Assembly: GCA_946480715.1 (NCBI GenBank)
Contig: CAMLKK010000006.1
Location: 1-64,000 of the forward strand
Origin: an uncultured Bacteriovorax sp.
GTDB lineage: Bacteria; Bdellovibrionota; Bacteriovoracia; Bacteriovoracales; Bacteriovoracaceae
Direction: 5' to 3'
DNA: 64,000 nt
In this document: piece by piece, positions 26,145 through 34,992 of the stretch
How positions within the stretch are numbered: position 1 is the first letter of the stretch
Layout: every line of letters begins with the position of its first letter
The notes under the pieces: model-generated
What the model was told of the DNA's origin: nothing
Database searches by the model: none
Seen by the model: only the letters and a program-made list of their open reading frames with translations
Position numbers and translations under genes: made by a program

Positions 26145-27377
26145 ATGGATCAGAACCAATCTCGATTGAAACGCATTCTTACACCCACTGTTCTCATTGC
26201 AGCTCTAGGTTATTTTGTTGATATGTTCGACATTACACTTTTTGGCGCTGTTATGTTGAATTCGATTGTTGGATTAGGCATAACTGATGGCCCGACAATT
26301 ATGGGCACCGGAGTGAAGCTTTATAATTACCAAATGCTCGGTATGCTTCTTGGTGGAGTTTTCTGGGGAGTGCTCGGAGATAAAAAAGGCCGTCACGTCG
26401 TTCTTTACTCATCAATCTTCATGTATTCAACGGCAAATATCTTGAACGCCTTTGTTACAAACGTCACTCAATATGAAATTTTACGATTCCTTGCTGGTGT
26501 TGGTTTAGCTGGTGAATTAGGAGCAGCCGTTACAATGGTTGCTGAATCTCTTAGCAAAGAAGATCGTGGTTATGGAGCTACTCTTGTAGCGACTCTTGGT
26601 ATGATCGGAAGCTTATGTGCGGCCATTGTAGGTAAATACTTTGCATGGAACCACGCTTATCTTATCGGGGGAATTCTCGGAATCATTTTATTAGTTGCTC
26701 GTTTCAAAAGTTTTGACTCTGATATGTTCAAAAAAATTCAGCATCAAAAAATCCCGCGCGGAAATTTACGTCTTCTTTTAAAACCGAAAAGAGCTCTTCG
26801 CTATTTCTGTTCATTTGCTATCGGGATTCCCATTTATTTTATTACAGCTATTCTTTTAACGATGGCACCTGCCGTGACAGCAGAATTAAAAGTCACAGGC
26901 CCGATTACTTCAGCCGACGCTCTTATCTGGGGCTCTATTGGTCTTGCAGTAGGGGATTTACTCAGCGGTTTAATGTCTCAATGGTTAAAAAGCCGCAAAA
27001 AAGCAATTGGCCTTTTCATGGTCATCGCTTTCATCACTTCTATTGTTTATTTAAAGTCTCCAGGAGCAAGTCCAACTTTTATCTATGTGCTTTGTTTTAT
27101 TCTTGGTACATGTGCAGGTTACTGGGCCGTTCTTGTTACAACAGCAGCAGAACAATTCGGAATTAACATCCGTTCTACTGTGGCGACTAGTATTCCAAAC
27201 TTCGTGCGTGGAACAGGGATGATCATTGCATCTTCATTCCTCGTACTTCAACCTCGTTTCCAAATTTTAGGAAGTGTGGCCATTATCGGAGGAGTTGTTT
27301 TTGCAGTTGCATTCATTTCGCTTCTCATCTTAAAAGAAACTTACGGCAAAGATTTAGACTTCGTTGAAATTGATTAA
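26145..27377 (+). CDS. Major facilitator superfamily transporter
   Basis: An inner-membrane transporter with about twelve helices. The loop after helix 2 reads GVLGDKKGRHVVL, the MFS signature; helix 1 is GYFVDMFDITLFG, similar to the sugar/metabolite-H+ symporter branch; helix 4 has RFLAGVGLAGELGAA, also characteristic. A polar loop separates the two six-helix halves near residue 200. The substrate cannot be predicted. A strong terminator follows directly. Confidence 0.88.
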   Translation: MDQNQSRLKRILTPTVLIAALGYFVDMFDITLFGAVMLNSIVGLGITDGPTIMGTGVKLYNYQMLGMLLGGVFWGVLGDKKGRHVVLYSSIFMYSTANILNAFVTNVTQYEILRFLAGVGLAGELGAAVTMVAESLSKEDRGYGATLVATLGMIGSLCAAIVGKYFAWNHAYLIGGILGIILLVARFKSFDSDMFKKIQHQKIPRGNLRLLLKPKRALRYFCSFAIGIPIYFITAILLTMAPAVTAELKVTGPITSADALIWGSIGLAVGDLLSGLMSQWLKSRKKAIGLFMVIAFITSIVYLKSPGASPTFIYVLCFILGTCAGYWAVLVTTAAEQFGINIRSTVATSIPNFVRGTGMIIASSFLVLQPRFQILGSVAIIGGVVFAVAFISLLILKETYGKDLDFVEID

Positions 27378-27384
27378 TAACCAG

Positions 27385-27413
27385 AGGCCCACTTTCGAGT
27401 GGGCCTTTTTTTT
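27385..27413. terminator. Bidirectional intrinsic terminator
   Basis: A 9-bp perfect stem (AGGCCCACT with AGTGGGCCT) closed by a TTCG tetraloop is followed by eight T residues; the T run continues into the stop codon of the convergent DUF5996 gene. Confidence 0.92.
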
Positions 27414-28431
27414 AATGAGTTGTAAAATGGTGTCGATATTCGTCAATTGTTAAAAGTTTCGCCGTCTCTCCCGTCCATTTGGCCCGCTCAATACCATTCG
27501 CGAAAGCACTTTCCATAAAATCTAAAATAGCATTTTCTCTCGGCATATGGTTGCTAAGCGCTTTATAGGGAAGGACAGCAAGTTTCCCTCGGGGGAGAAC
27601 TTTCCAATAAGCTTCACGTGGTCTTAGTTCTCCATCTTCTAGATGTGAGGGTTCAGGATAGACATATGAATAAAAACTAGGCTCAGGAATATCATCATCA
27701 CCTGCCCAATATCCAAAACTGATGACTTCATGAGAATAAGCTTCTTTTGAAACTTTATCCATGCTCTCATTTACAGGAGCAGGCCTGCCGGAAAAAAAGG
27801 TGAGTGCAAGATCAAAACTATGCCAGAAAAGCTGCACAGGAGATGATTTTCCGATGAAGCGTCCTTTAAATTTCTGGAAGGCGACATCTGCTTCCATATA
27901 GGATTGCCACAATTGATGAGCAAAAGAACTATCATATTCTATGGGAGTATTGTCTTCATTAAATGGTGTATCCAATTTTATTTTAGATATGTCGTAGGGA
28001 TGTTCATCAATAGCGACATCAATATTTAAAGCATGCAGGCAAGCAAACAGTTCATCGTGAAAAGATTTGATGGAATATTGATCCAGACTGACCATTCGAA
28101 AATGACCATCAGATTTTTTTATGACGAGCTGATGGGAAATAAAATTAAATTCCATTTCAAAACAATCATGATCATAAGGAATTAATCCAGTTGTCCATCC
28201 CACTGGAGAAATCGATAAAGTTGCATGCCACCAATGATTAAGTTTAGGATGCAAACGCAGTTTTATTTTGCCAACAATCTGGATGTACGCATGCAGCATC
28301 TGCCTTGTGCTTTTCCAATCATTCGCTTTATTTAAAATCTTTTCAAAATTCTGATATGTCTCTACAGTTTCCATAGAACTCCAGTGGAAAGATTCACTTT
28401 CACGATAGAACATTTTTTCAAGAGACTTCAT
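27412..28431 (-). CDS. DUF5996 family protein
   Basis: A 339-residue soluble protein matching the DUF5996 family, with characteristic segments WWHATLSISPVGWTTG, ISHQLVI, LFWHSFDLALTFFSGR and GYWAGDDDIPEPSFYSYVYPEP. The function of the family is not known. No signal peptide or membrane segment is visible. The first 45 residues are family-variable. The gene stands alone; its stop codon lies in the shared terminator. Confidence 0.8.
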   Translation of the reverse strand: MKSLEKMFYRESESFHWSSMETVETYQNFEKILNKANDWKSTRQMLHAYIQIVGKIKLRLHPKLNHWWHATLSISPVGWTTGLIPYDHDCFEMEFNFISHQLVIKKSDGHFRMVSLDQYSIKSFHDELFACLHALNIDVAIDEHPYDISKIKLDTPFNEDNTPIEYDSSFAHQLWQSYMEADVAFQKFKGRFIGKSSPVQLFWHSFDLALTFFSGRPAPVNESMDKVSKEAYSHEVISFGYWAGDDDIPEPSFYSYVYPEPSHLEDGELRPREAYWKVLPRGKLAVLPYKALSNHMPRENAILDFMESAFANGIERAKWTGETAKLLTIDEYRHHFTTH

Positions 28432-28450
28432 AAAGGTAAAGGTGAGGTGC

Positions 28451-28468
28451 TGTCTAAAAAGTTGACAG
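28451..28468 (+). promoter_or_regulatory. TGTCTA-type inverted repeat, copy 1
   Basis: TGTCTAAAAAGTTGACAG, an imperfect palindrome 100 bp before the lipoprotein gene at 28568. Two similar repeats occur before genes at 37544 and 53693. It may be an operator or part of a promoter. Confidence 0.4.
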
Positions 28469-28567
28469 TTTGCTGAGCAATAGTCAGTGGTTTTTTAGAG
28501 AAATTTCTTAAGCGGGTGATATTCCAGCAAATAAAAAGGGCGTCATTCTTGCTCTCATAAGTCTACT

Positions 28568-29827
28568 ATGCCGATGTTTTTTCAACTTCTTTTGATATCG
28601 CTCGTTTTCACTGCGTGCTCCAAAAATGAGAGTTCTGTTCCAAACGTAAGTGTCATTGAAAAAGTTGAAGAAAAAGCATCTGAGACGAATACAGCAGAAG
28701 TTGAACCAGATGCCCCTGTTGAAGTCCAGGAACCCATTGAGTATCCCGCACAGCTTTTGCCCTTCATATCTGATTCGCCTTACGTGAAAAAACTATTGAT
28801 CTGCTCATACCCTGATACTGAAGAGAAATCGTGCGTAGTCAAAGAACTACCTTTGCTCGAAATGAACCCACAGAAAATTTCTGTTAATGATATCCTGAAT
28901 AGAACGCTTGTCACTCATCAATTTCTTGGCGAAAAATTTAAACAAGTGCTGTTAAAGATGCCTCCAGAAACACTCGCTTTATTTGGGGCCGTTAACGGTA
29001 TTGTCATTTCATCTGAAGTATCGACTAATGCTTATTGGGCAAGATCCGGATTCATTTATTTAAGTGCCCGTCTCTTTTGTCGTTCTAAAGATGAATGCCA
29101 AACACTCAGTAAAGAAAATGATATTCAAAAATTACCTGTGAAGTTTGTGAATGATTATATTTATAATCAAAAATCAATCTGGGATGAATCAATTCAAGAT
29201 GATCAAATACTCCTCTACAAAGTGGCAGCAACACTTTTTCATGAACTCGCTCATGCCAATGATTATTTTGAACCTTCCTATGTTAGATCGAATGATTTTG
29301 CGAAAGAGAAGTCGTATGATGAATTAACTTTTGAACGTATGACTGTTCGTCAGATGGTTTCACAACGTATGCCCGGAAGACCAAGTTCCGTTCGATTGGA
29401 ACATCTTGCAGGTATCATTTATAAAAATGAAGAAATAAAAGATGAGGATTTAACTTTAACTCCTCAATCTGTTGTGGATGAATTTTTAACGAACAATACT
29501 AATGATCTTTATTCTCACATAAACCATGAAGAGGATATGGCGAGATTGGTTGAAGAAGCTCTCATTCTAACGTACTTCAACATTCCACGCCTGATCGTTT
29601 TCACAGATAAATCCAACAGTATTGTCTATGCAGAAAAAAATCGTGTGGCCCAACCGAATTTGAGAACTCGCGTTCTATATGTCATTGAGAAAGGTTTCTC
29701 TAAATCTGTAGCGGATAAAGTAAAAGAAAAACTGGAAGACGTGAAACCTGTTGTTTTTCCTGCCAACAGTTCTTGGAATCAACTGTATCAACAAGTCCGA
29801 CTAAAATGCTTTTATCGTCATGAATGA
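28568..29827 (+). CDS. Lipoprotein with HELAH metalloprotease-like motif
   Basis: A lipoprotein signal ends at VFTAC17; a Glu/Pro-rich tether of about 45 residues follows. The core holds ATLFHELAHANDYFEP (HExxH near residue 225), suggesting a gluzincin-type zinc site, with downstream acidic candidates in HEEDMARLVEEALI for a third ligand. I do not recognise the family. It carries a 100-bp upstream inverted repeat shared with two other exported-protein genes. The M16 peptidase gene follows 18 bp later. Confidence 0.65.
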   Translation: MPMFFQLLLISLVFTACSKNESSVPNVSVIEKVEEKASETNTAEVEPDAPVEVQEPIEYPAQLLPFISDSPYVKKLLICSYPDTEEKSCVVKELPLLEMNPQKISVNDILNRTLVTHQFLGEKFKQVLLKMPPETLALFGAVNGIVISSEVSTNAYWARSGFIYLSARLFCRSKDECQTLSKENDIQKLPVKFVNDYIYNQKSIWDESIQDDQILLYKVAATLFHELAHANDYFEPSYVRSNDFAKEKSYDELTFERMTVRQMVSQRMPGRPSSVRLEHLAGIIYKNEEIKDEDLTLTPQSVVDEFLTNNTNDLYSHINHEEDMARLVEEALILTYFNIPRLIVFTDKSNSIVYAEKNRVAQPNLRTRVLYVIEKGFSKSVADKVKEKLEDVKPVVFPANSSWNQLYQQVRLKCFYRHE

Positions 29828-29845
29828 TCAATAATTTCCGATGAG

Positions 29846-31825
29846 ATGAGCATGAAAATATCCATACTCATTTCTCTTATCATCCTTTCAACTTCTCTCC
29901 TTGCATCTGATCCCTATATGGCAATCGAGAGAGTCGTTTTAAAAAATGGGATGACAGTTACATATGCCCCAAGTGAAGAAACGAATCTGACTGCTATTCG
30001 AATTGAAGTGGGAGTCGGTTTCGAAGCAGAGAATGAAAACAATAGAGGAGTCTCTCATTTATTAGAGCACTCACTATTTAGAAATAAAAGTCTTCGTGAT
30101 GATATGACGTACCTCCAGCTTATCAAAGAAGCGGGTGGCGAAGCGAACGGCACGACCTCTCCGCGTTCTACGGCTTATTTTGCTTCAATTCCTGCAAAAA
30201 AAGGTGAGTGGCTGCTGGAGAATTTTGCCACCATGATTCTGAAGCCTAATCTGATTGATCAATACATAGAAAAAGAAAAAACAACTGTTGAGATGGAAAT
30301 CGGCAAACCGACACCTATCGTTCAGTTCTTGGGTTTTAATCCCATGCAAATTCTTAAGCCACGCTATTTAAATCATCCTAACTTTTGGGAACAAGAGTTT
30401 GGTTTAAAACTTCCATCTGCTTATTCACTTGAGGATGAACAACTTTCAAATCAGAAGCTGACACTTTCGCAAGTTCAGAAACAGTACGAGGATTATTATT
30501 ATCCCAGCAATATGAATCTTTTTATTGCAGGAAAATTCGATCGAAAAAAAATGGATGCCATTGTTCAGAAAACGTGGGGAGCTATTCCAGCTTATCAAGG
30601 AAAAAAACTTCCTGCCCTTGCTCGACCAGTTCTGCGAGAGAAGCCTTATGTTGGAACAACAATTACACAGGATAATCCAACAGCGCAAATTGGAACCAAA
30701 GTCGTAAACTTCAACTTAAAAGAACAGCTCATCATCGCTTCATATACTGAATATCTTGCTCATGACTTGATGAAAGAATTAAGAAATAAAAAAGGGCAGA
30801 CATATACAGCTTATGCAGTAAACGATTTCTACACCGGTTATGGGACTGCGTACATCACCTTTCAAAGTAGAGAGGAACATCTCTCTCAAAACCTTAATCA
30901 AGTTAGGGCCATTCTGAAAAAAGATGCAGAAGAAGGAAAGATCTCCAAAGAGCGGGTTGAAGAAGCGAAAAAACTTTTGATCTCACAGTTCCAGCTCAGA
31001 GGTCGTGAAGCACACGTCATGCTCGACTATGCTTTATTTCATCATAGTATCATCAATCAATTTGGAAAATTTGAATCACCTTATAAGATTATTCAAAATG
31101 TTCGACCAGATGAGTACGCAGCAACATTAAAGAAATTTTTCAAACCTAATGTTCGTTATGAATTCCAGGCACGCAACCATTATATGTTTTTCTATGATCA
31201 TCTCGTGGTCCTTGTTTTAGGTGCTCTTGCTGCGTTCATGGGGCTCAAAACACTACTTACGAAACCTTTTCAACATCAGGCCATTCGTTGGGTGAGGAAA
31301 GTGAAATTTCCACCTTTAAAAACTCTAGAATTTGCCATGCTTGTTTGCGGATATTTCGCTTACGTTCATATTGAATTCGTTATGACTTTATTTTTTGCTC
31401 AATTCACTTTTTTTAATTCTAGTCTTCTCTTCAAAGAATACCTCTGGCCGGTACTGTGTTTAGGTGGCTGTGTATCGACAATGATGTTTTTTCTCTGTTC
31501 GCTCCCGAGCAAATTGATGATCGTAGGAGAAAAACTGGTTATAAAAAGTATTTCTTATCATTCAGCTCACATTAACATTGCAGACATCCATTCTCTGGAA
31601 ACAGTCAGTCTTTTTACCTTTTTTTGGAAAATGCATTTTTTGAAAGTGGGCCCTCGGTTTTCATTTTTTAATTTTAAGTTCTGGAAGAAGGGACTGCTTG
31701 TGCATATGAAAAATGGTAAAAGTTATTATTTCGGAATGGATCATGCTGGAGAAGCTTACACCGAACTCACAGCGTTCCTAGAGCACAAAATCACACCTGA
31801 AAAGCTCCAGCAAGAAGCGGCCTAG
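29846..31825 (+). CDS. Exported M16 zinc peptidase fused to a C-terminal membrane domain
   Basis: After a signal peptide (about 1-20), an M16 peptidase unit shows the inverted zinc motif H71LLEH75 and downstream Glu candidates in TTVEMEIG (149-151), as in the HxxEH-(x)76-E pattern. A second, inactive M16-like half runs to about residue 440. Then come about three to four membrane helices (about 452-470, 500-520, 535-555) and a 110-residue soluble tail resembling a PH-like domain. Most bacterial M16 proteins of this kind end after the second half, so the membrane anchor is unusual. It probably degrades peptides at the inner membrane. Confidence 0.8.
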   Translation: MSMKISILISLIILSTSLLASDPYMAIERVVLKNGMTVTYAPSEETNLTAIRIEVGVGFEAENENNRGVSHLLEHSLFRNKSLRDDMTYLQLIKEAGGEANGTTSPRSTAYFASIPAKKGEWLLENFATMILKPNLIDQYIEKEKTTVEMEIGKPTPIVQFLGFNPMQILKPRYLNHPNFWEQEFGLKLPSAYSLEDEQLSNQKLTLSQVQKQYEDYYYPSNMNLFIAGKFDRKKMDAIVQKTWGAIPAYQGKKLPALARPVLREKPYVGTTITQDNPTAQIGTKVVNFNLKEQLIIASYTEYLAHDLMKELRNKKGQTYTAYAVNDFYTGYGTAYITFQSREEHLSQNLNQVRAILKKDAEEGKISKERVEEAKKLLISQFQLRGREAHVMLDYALFHHSIINQFGKFESPYKIIQNVRPDEYAATLKKFFKPNVRYEFQARNHYMFFYDHLVVLVLGALAAFMGLKTLLTKPFQHQAIRWVRKVKFPPLKTLEFAMLVCGYFAYVHIEFVMTLFFAQFTFFNSSLLFKEYLWPVLCLGGCVSTMMFFLCSLPSKLMIVGEKLVIKSISYHSAHINIADIHSLETVSLFTFFWKMHFLKVGPRFSFFNFKFWKKGLLVHMKNGKSYYFGMDHAGEAYTELTAFLEHKITPEKLQQEAA

Positions 31826-31829
31826 ATAG

Positions 31830-31858
31830 GTGCAAGTCAACCTTGGTTGGACTTGCAC
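31830..31858 (+). terminator. Hairpin after the M16 gene
   Basis: GTGCAAGTC-AACC pairs with GGTTGGACTTGCAC with one bulged base, 4 bases after the stop codon. No T run follows; a second palindrome, AAGCTTAAGCTT, lies just after. Confidence 0.55.
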
Positions 31859-31981
31859 TGAAGCTTAAGCTTTCGCATATACCTTGAAAATTTGTCTCAC
31901 AAACATACTCATGTCAGGCGGGAAGCTTGCAATTATTCTTTACGCGAATATGGTTAATATTCCATCAATATTGGAGGTTTT

Positions 31982-32143
31982 ATGAAATACGGTGCAATGC
32001 TTGTCCTTTCACTCTTATTAACAGCTTCATGTTCTGATCGTAATGAGGAAGCAGGACGCGGAAGTGATTCTATGGGAAGTGGAACAAGTAACAGTTCTGG
32101 TACATCAGGCGGATCTACTGGAACGACGACAACAAATCCTTAA
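31982..32143 (+). CDS. Small (53-aa) lipoprotein
   Basis: A short gene with GGAGG at 31973-31977 before the ATG. The product has a lipoprotein signal ending in LLTASC17, after which the mature part is only 37 residues, almost all Gly, Ser, Thr and Asn with a few charged residues. It resembles entericidin-like or tether-only lipoproteins, though no family is recognised. A perfect terminator follows 11 bases after the stop codon, supporting an independent transcript. Confidence 0.7.
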   Translation: MKYGAMLVLSLLLTASCSDRNEEAGRGSDSMGSGTSNSSGTSGGSTGTTTTNP

Positions 32144-32154
32144 AGTAGGAGTCC

Positions 32155-32190
32155 GGCAGCACTCAATTAAATGAGTGCTGCCCTTCTTAT
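32155..32190. terminator. Bidirectional intrinsic terminator
   Basis: An 11-bp perfect stem (GGCAGCACTCA with TGAGTGCTGCC) with a 6-nt loop, followed by a T-rich run, between the small lipoprotein gene and the convergent 193-aa gene. Confidence 0.9.
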
Positions 32191-32772
32191 TTATTTTTTG
32201 AAAGCAAGAGAGAGTTCATAAACTCTCGTTTTAAATTGACCTGCACTCAAACGTTTCTGCATCGGAACTTCAATCTGTTTTTGATCATTAATAATCGCCC
32301 ACACATGATATTCAGGAAAACGCAGTGCTATTTTATGAAGATGGCCATCACTCTTTAAGAGATAGTAGTCATACTCAGAAACAGATCCTTCAGATGATTG
32401 AACACGATCGTAAATTTTCCATTCTACGATGCTTTCGGCTTCATTTGTAATGGAAGGAAGCATTTCTGTTTGCGAGAAATGGAAATAGTGACCGTGGTAA
32501 CGATTCATCATTTCTTGATGTAAATCGGAAGGCAAGTTTTCACTTTTTTGAAACTTTGTACATTTATGGAATTCACCGATGATGAAGCATTGATAGTTTA
32601 GCGAAACGAGCTCCTGATAACGAGCACGATTCTGTGTAGGCACAAGTTCGATGTCTCTTACTTGAATAGTTTTGATATCGCTGAAAGTAAATGTACCTTC
32701 AAGTCGAATATATTCGTCTGCAAAAGCTGACAGGGATAAAAAAGCCGCAATTATTGTCATTAATTTTTTCAT
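32191..32772 (-). CDS. Exported protein of unknown function
   Basis: A 193-residue protein with a Sec signal (MKKLMTIIAAFLSLSAFA). The mature part is a mix of beta-strand-like segments (YIRLEGTFTFSDI, NYQCFIIGEFHKC) with two cysteines that could pair. I recognise no family or catalytic motif. It ends at a shared terminator and faces the small lipoprotein gene. Confidence 0.65.
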   Translation of the reverse strand: MKKLMTIIAAFLSLSAFADEYIRLEGTFTFSDIKTIQVRDIELVPTQNRARYQELVSLNYQCFIIGEFHKCTKFQKSENLPSDLHQEMMNRYHGHYFHFSQTEMLPSITNEAESIVEWKIYDRVQSSEGSVSEYDYYLLKSDGHLHKIALRFPEYHVWAIINDQKQIEVPMQKRLSAGQFKTRVYELSLAFKK

Positions 32773-32824
32773 AGAATTAGTTTAGTGAGAGGGATGATTG
32801 ATCGTCAAGCTTTGAAACGGATGG

Positions 32825-33685
32825 TCACTTTTTCTGGAAGAAACAATAGCCTAGATATCTTTCGATTTCTTTCTTTTTCACAACTTGATCTGCTTCAGAT
32901 AGAGATTTTATCCAGCCGGGAGTGGGAGGAGTTCTTCCCCATAGAAGAGACTGTTCGCCGAAATATTTTGTTTCTAAGAGATTCCATCCATGATCATGAT
33001 AAAAATCAAACCAATTTTCAGGATAAAACTTGAAAGGGGATTTTTGCATTTGTTTCACTCTCTTAGGTGTTCTCAAAAATTCTAAGATCTCAGGAGAGTA
33101 GTATTCAGTAATCCAAAATTGAAAAGCCGATTGGCGAGTAATCGCCTTTGCTAAGTCACTGGCCTCTTCGTTTGTTAAATAGGGAACAACACCTTCAGTA
33201 ATGATTAATACTTTCTTGGCATTTTCATTAACAGATTGGAAAAAATCCTCCCGTTTATCATTTAAAGAAAGATCGAGTGAAAGGCGTTCGAGTTTACAGT
33301 GTGGTTGATATTTTTTAAGTGTTGAGTTTTTATGCTCGATGATTTCAGAAAAATCGACTTCAATCCAATGCAGATTGTGAGGTAAGCTCAATCGATAAGG
33401 ACGTGTATCTAATCCCGCTCCCAAATTAAGAACAGTATCAACGCCTGAAGCAATTGCTTGAAGAATAAAATCATCAATGATTTTTGTTCTGACAACCACT
33501 GACCACGCCGTATATCGTGAGCCTTGGGTGCGCGTTGCTATGCTCATGCCTAGCGGACCAATAAGTTCAGTAGCGAGCGGATCTCTAAAGAGAGCGTCTT
33601 TTCTTTCAGACTCTTCTGCACGATAGGCCGCGACCCAAAGGGCAGTATCCGAAACATGATTAATATGATTATTATTTTTTTGCAT
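32825..33685 (-). CDS. LCM-type SAM-dependent methyltransferase
   Basis: A class I methyltransferase of the leucine carboxyl methyltransferase (PPM1/TIGR00027) family. The SAM site is VLNLGAGLDTRPYRL; upstream FRDPLATELIG and SRYTAW are typical of the family, as is VPYLTNEEA. The start at 33685 has AAAGAG upstream; an ATG 36 bases further upstream lacks one. Bacterial members methylate small acids or polyketides; the target here is unknown. Confidence 0.85.
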   Translation of the reverse strand: MQKNNNHINHVSDTALWVAAYRAEESERKDALFRDPLATELIGPLGMSIATRTQGSRYTAWSVVVRTKIIDDFILQAIASGVDTVLNLGAGLDTRPYRLSLPHNLHWIEVDFSEIIEHKNSTLKKYQPHCKLERLSLDLSLNDKREDFFQSVNENAKKVLIITEGVVPYLTNEEASDLAKAITRQSAFQFWITEYYSPEILEFLRTPKRVKQMQKSPFKFYPENWFDFYHDHGWNLLETKYFGEQSLLWGRTPPTPGWIKSLSEADQVVKKKEIERYLGYCFFQKK

Positions 33686-33801
33686 AACTCTTTTGCAGTC
33701 TACAAAATTGTCCACGTGCACGCAACAAACACCTGCTTCTTTACAAAATTATAATGTCTTTGCAAAAGTCTTGGGTAACGAAACTTTTCAAAGGAGTGAC
33801 T

Positions 33802-34119
33802 ATGAAGTTTTTATTAATTGCTTCTCTCGCATTATTCTCAGCAAGTTCATTTGCAAAAAACTGGAAAGACATGGACAAAAAAATGAATAAAATGTCTTTT
33901 GAAGATGCAAAAAAATATAAAATGGAAATGCTGGAAAAAAAGACAGCCAATCTTGAAGATGATCGTAAATGTGTAAATGATGCCAAAGATAAAGAAGCAT
34001 TGAAAAAATGTATGAAAGAATCAATGGAAAATGAACGTGAAATGAAACACGGTATGAAAGAAGAACTGAAAGCAGATATGAAAGATATGAAAGACAGTAT
34101 GAACAAGGCGACTGAATAA
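33802..34119 (+). CDS. Exported Met/Lys/Glu-rich helical protein
   Basis: A Sec signal (MKFLLIASLALFSASSFA) precedes an 87-residue, highly charged region predicted to be one long helix or coiled coil, with two cysteines (in RKCVND and KKCMKE) that could form a disulfide hairpin. Repeated Met spacing (KDMDKKMNKM, MKDMKDSM) is notable. AAGGAG at 33791-33796 sets the start; an in-frame upstream ATG at 33754 would bury the signal. A terminator follows. Confidence 0.75.
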   Translation: MKFLLIASLALFSASSFAKNWKDMDKKMNKMSFEDAKKYKMEMLEKKTANLEDDRKCVNDAKDKEALKKCMKESMENEREMKHGMKEELKADMKDMKDSMNKATE

Positions 34120-34121
34120 AA

Positions 34122-34145
34122 AAAGGGCCCTTAGGGGCCCTCTTT
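34122..34145. terminator. Bidirectional terminator hairpin
   Basis: AGGGCCC and GGGCCCT form a GC-rich stem around a short loop, with A residues before and T residues after, between two convergent genes. Confidence 0.8.
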
Positions 34146-34147
34146 GT

Positions 34148-34909
34148 TTATTTGGATTTTGTATCAGCGTCGTTAATGGATTTTGATTCTTCATGAACTT
34201 GAACTGGTTTCATATCACGTTTTGAATCATCTACTGAGTTTGTCCCAACTTCCGAGCAAGCTTCTACTTTAGAAGAATCAATAGGAAGTTTATTGTCGCT
34301 ACCGTAGCTGAAAAAATTCTTGAAAAAACCTTGATATGAAACGGCCATCATTCCATTTTCAAAAACTTGTTTGATATCTAATTTTTCACCTTTTTCAAAT
34401 TTGTAGGCTTTTTTGTCTGATGGACTGAAAAGAATTTCGAAATCTTCCTTCACACAAACTTCTGTTAGATCTTTGAAGGCAGAATCGGTTTTTATTTTGG
34501 ATACTGAGGCGTAAGGAAGAGAGTAGTGGATCGCTCCCCCAGATGGTCCAGGATTAGTGTAGCGTTCGAACGCCTGAATTGTTCCATCTTCATACATGAA
34601 AGCAACTGTAGCAAGTGTCCACTTCACTTCACCATTTTTCTTCACAGGGATCATGACTTTGTCATTCTTCTTGAGATCTTTATATTCTTTTACTTCCTTC
34701 ACAATTTCATCGCGCTTACGCGGGAATTTTTCCCAAAATTTTCCGCAACTTTCTCCAACCATCAAAGCGCCATTTTCTTCACTGCATACGTAGACATATT
34801 TCTCGAGCTTTTTATCGAAGAATCTATCTGAAGATTCGATTTGTTCTGACCACGAAGGAGCTGTGGACATTGCAGTTGCGATAAGCACGAGTGTTTTGAC
34901 AGCTTTCAT
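34148..34909 (-). CDS. Exported protein of unknown function
   Basis: A 253-residue protein with a Sec signal (residues 1-21, ending APSWS). The central part contains SH3-like strand features (DKVMIPVKKNGEVKWTLATVAFMYEDGTIQ is typical of a small beta-barrel), and the end is polar and Lys/Ser-rich. Six cysteines may pair in the periplasm. No family is recognised. It ends against the shared terminator. Confidence 0.6.
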   Translation of the reverse strand: MKAVKTLVLIATAMSTAPSWSEQIESSDRFFDKKLEKYVYVCSEENGALMVGESCGKFWEKFPRKRDEIVKEVKEYKDLKKNDKVMIPVKKNGEVKWTLATVAFMYEDGTIQAFERYTNPGPSGGAIHYSLPYASVSKIKTDSAFKDLTEVCVKEDFEILFSPSDKKAYKFEKGEKLDIKQVFENGMMAVSYQGFFKNFFSYGSDNKLPIDSSKVEACSEVGTNSVDDSKRDMKPVQVHEESKSINDADTKSK

Positions 34910-34992
34910 ATGAAAATCTCCTTAAACCTTTTTTTAGTTTATCGGTCGATTTCACATAAAACTTGAGCAGATGGCCTGGGTATTGATTTTTA

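Noticed and set aside
33741..34106. Minus-strand frame of 121 codons opposite the Met/Lys-rich gene
   Set aside because: The plus-strand gene has a good ribosome site, signal peptide and terminator; the other frame is a codon-bias shadow rich in Phe and Ser.
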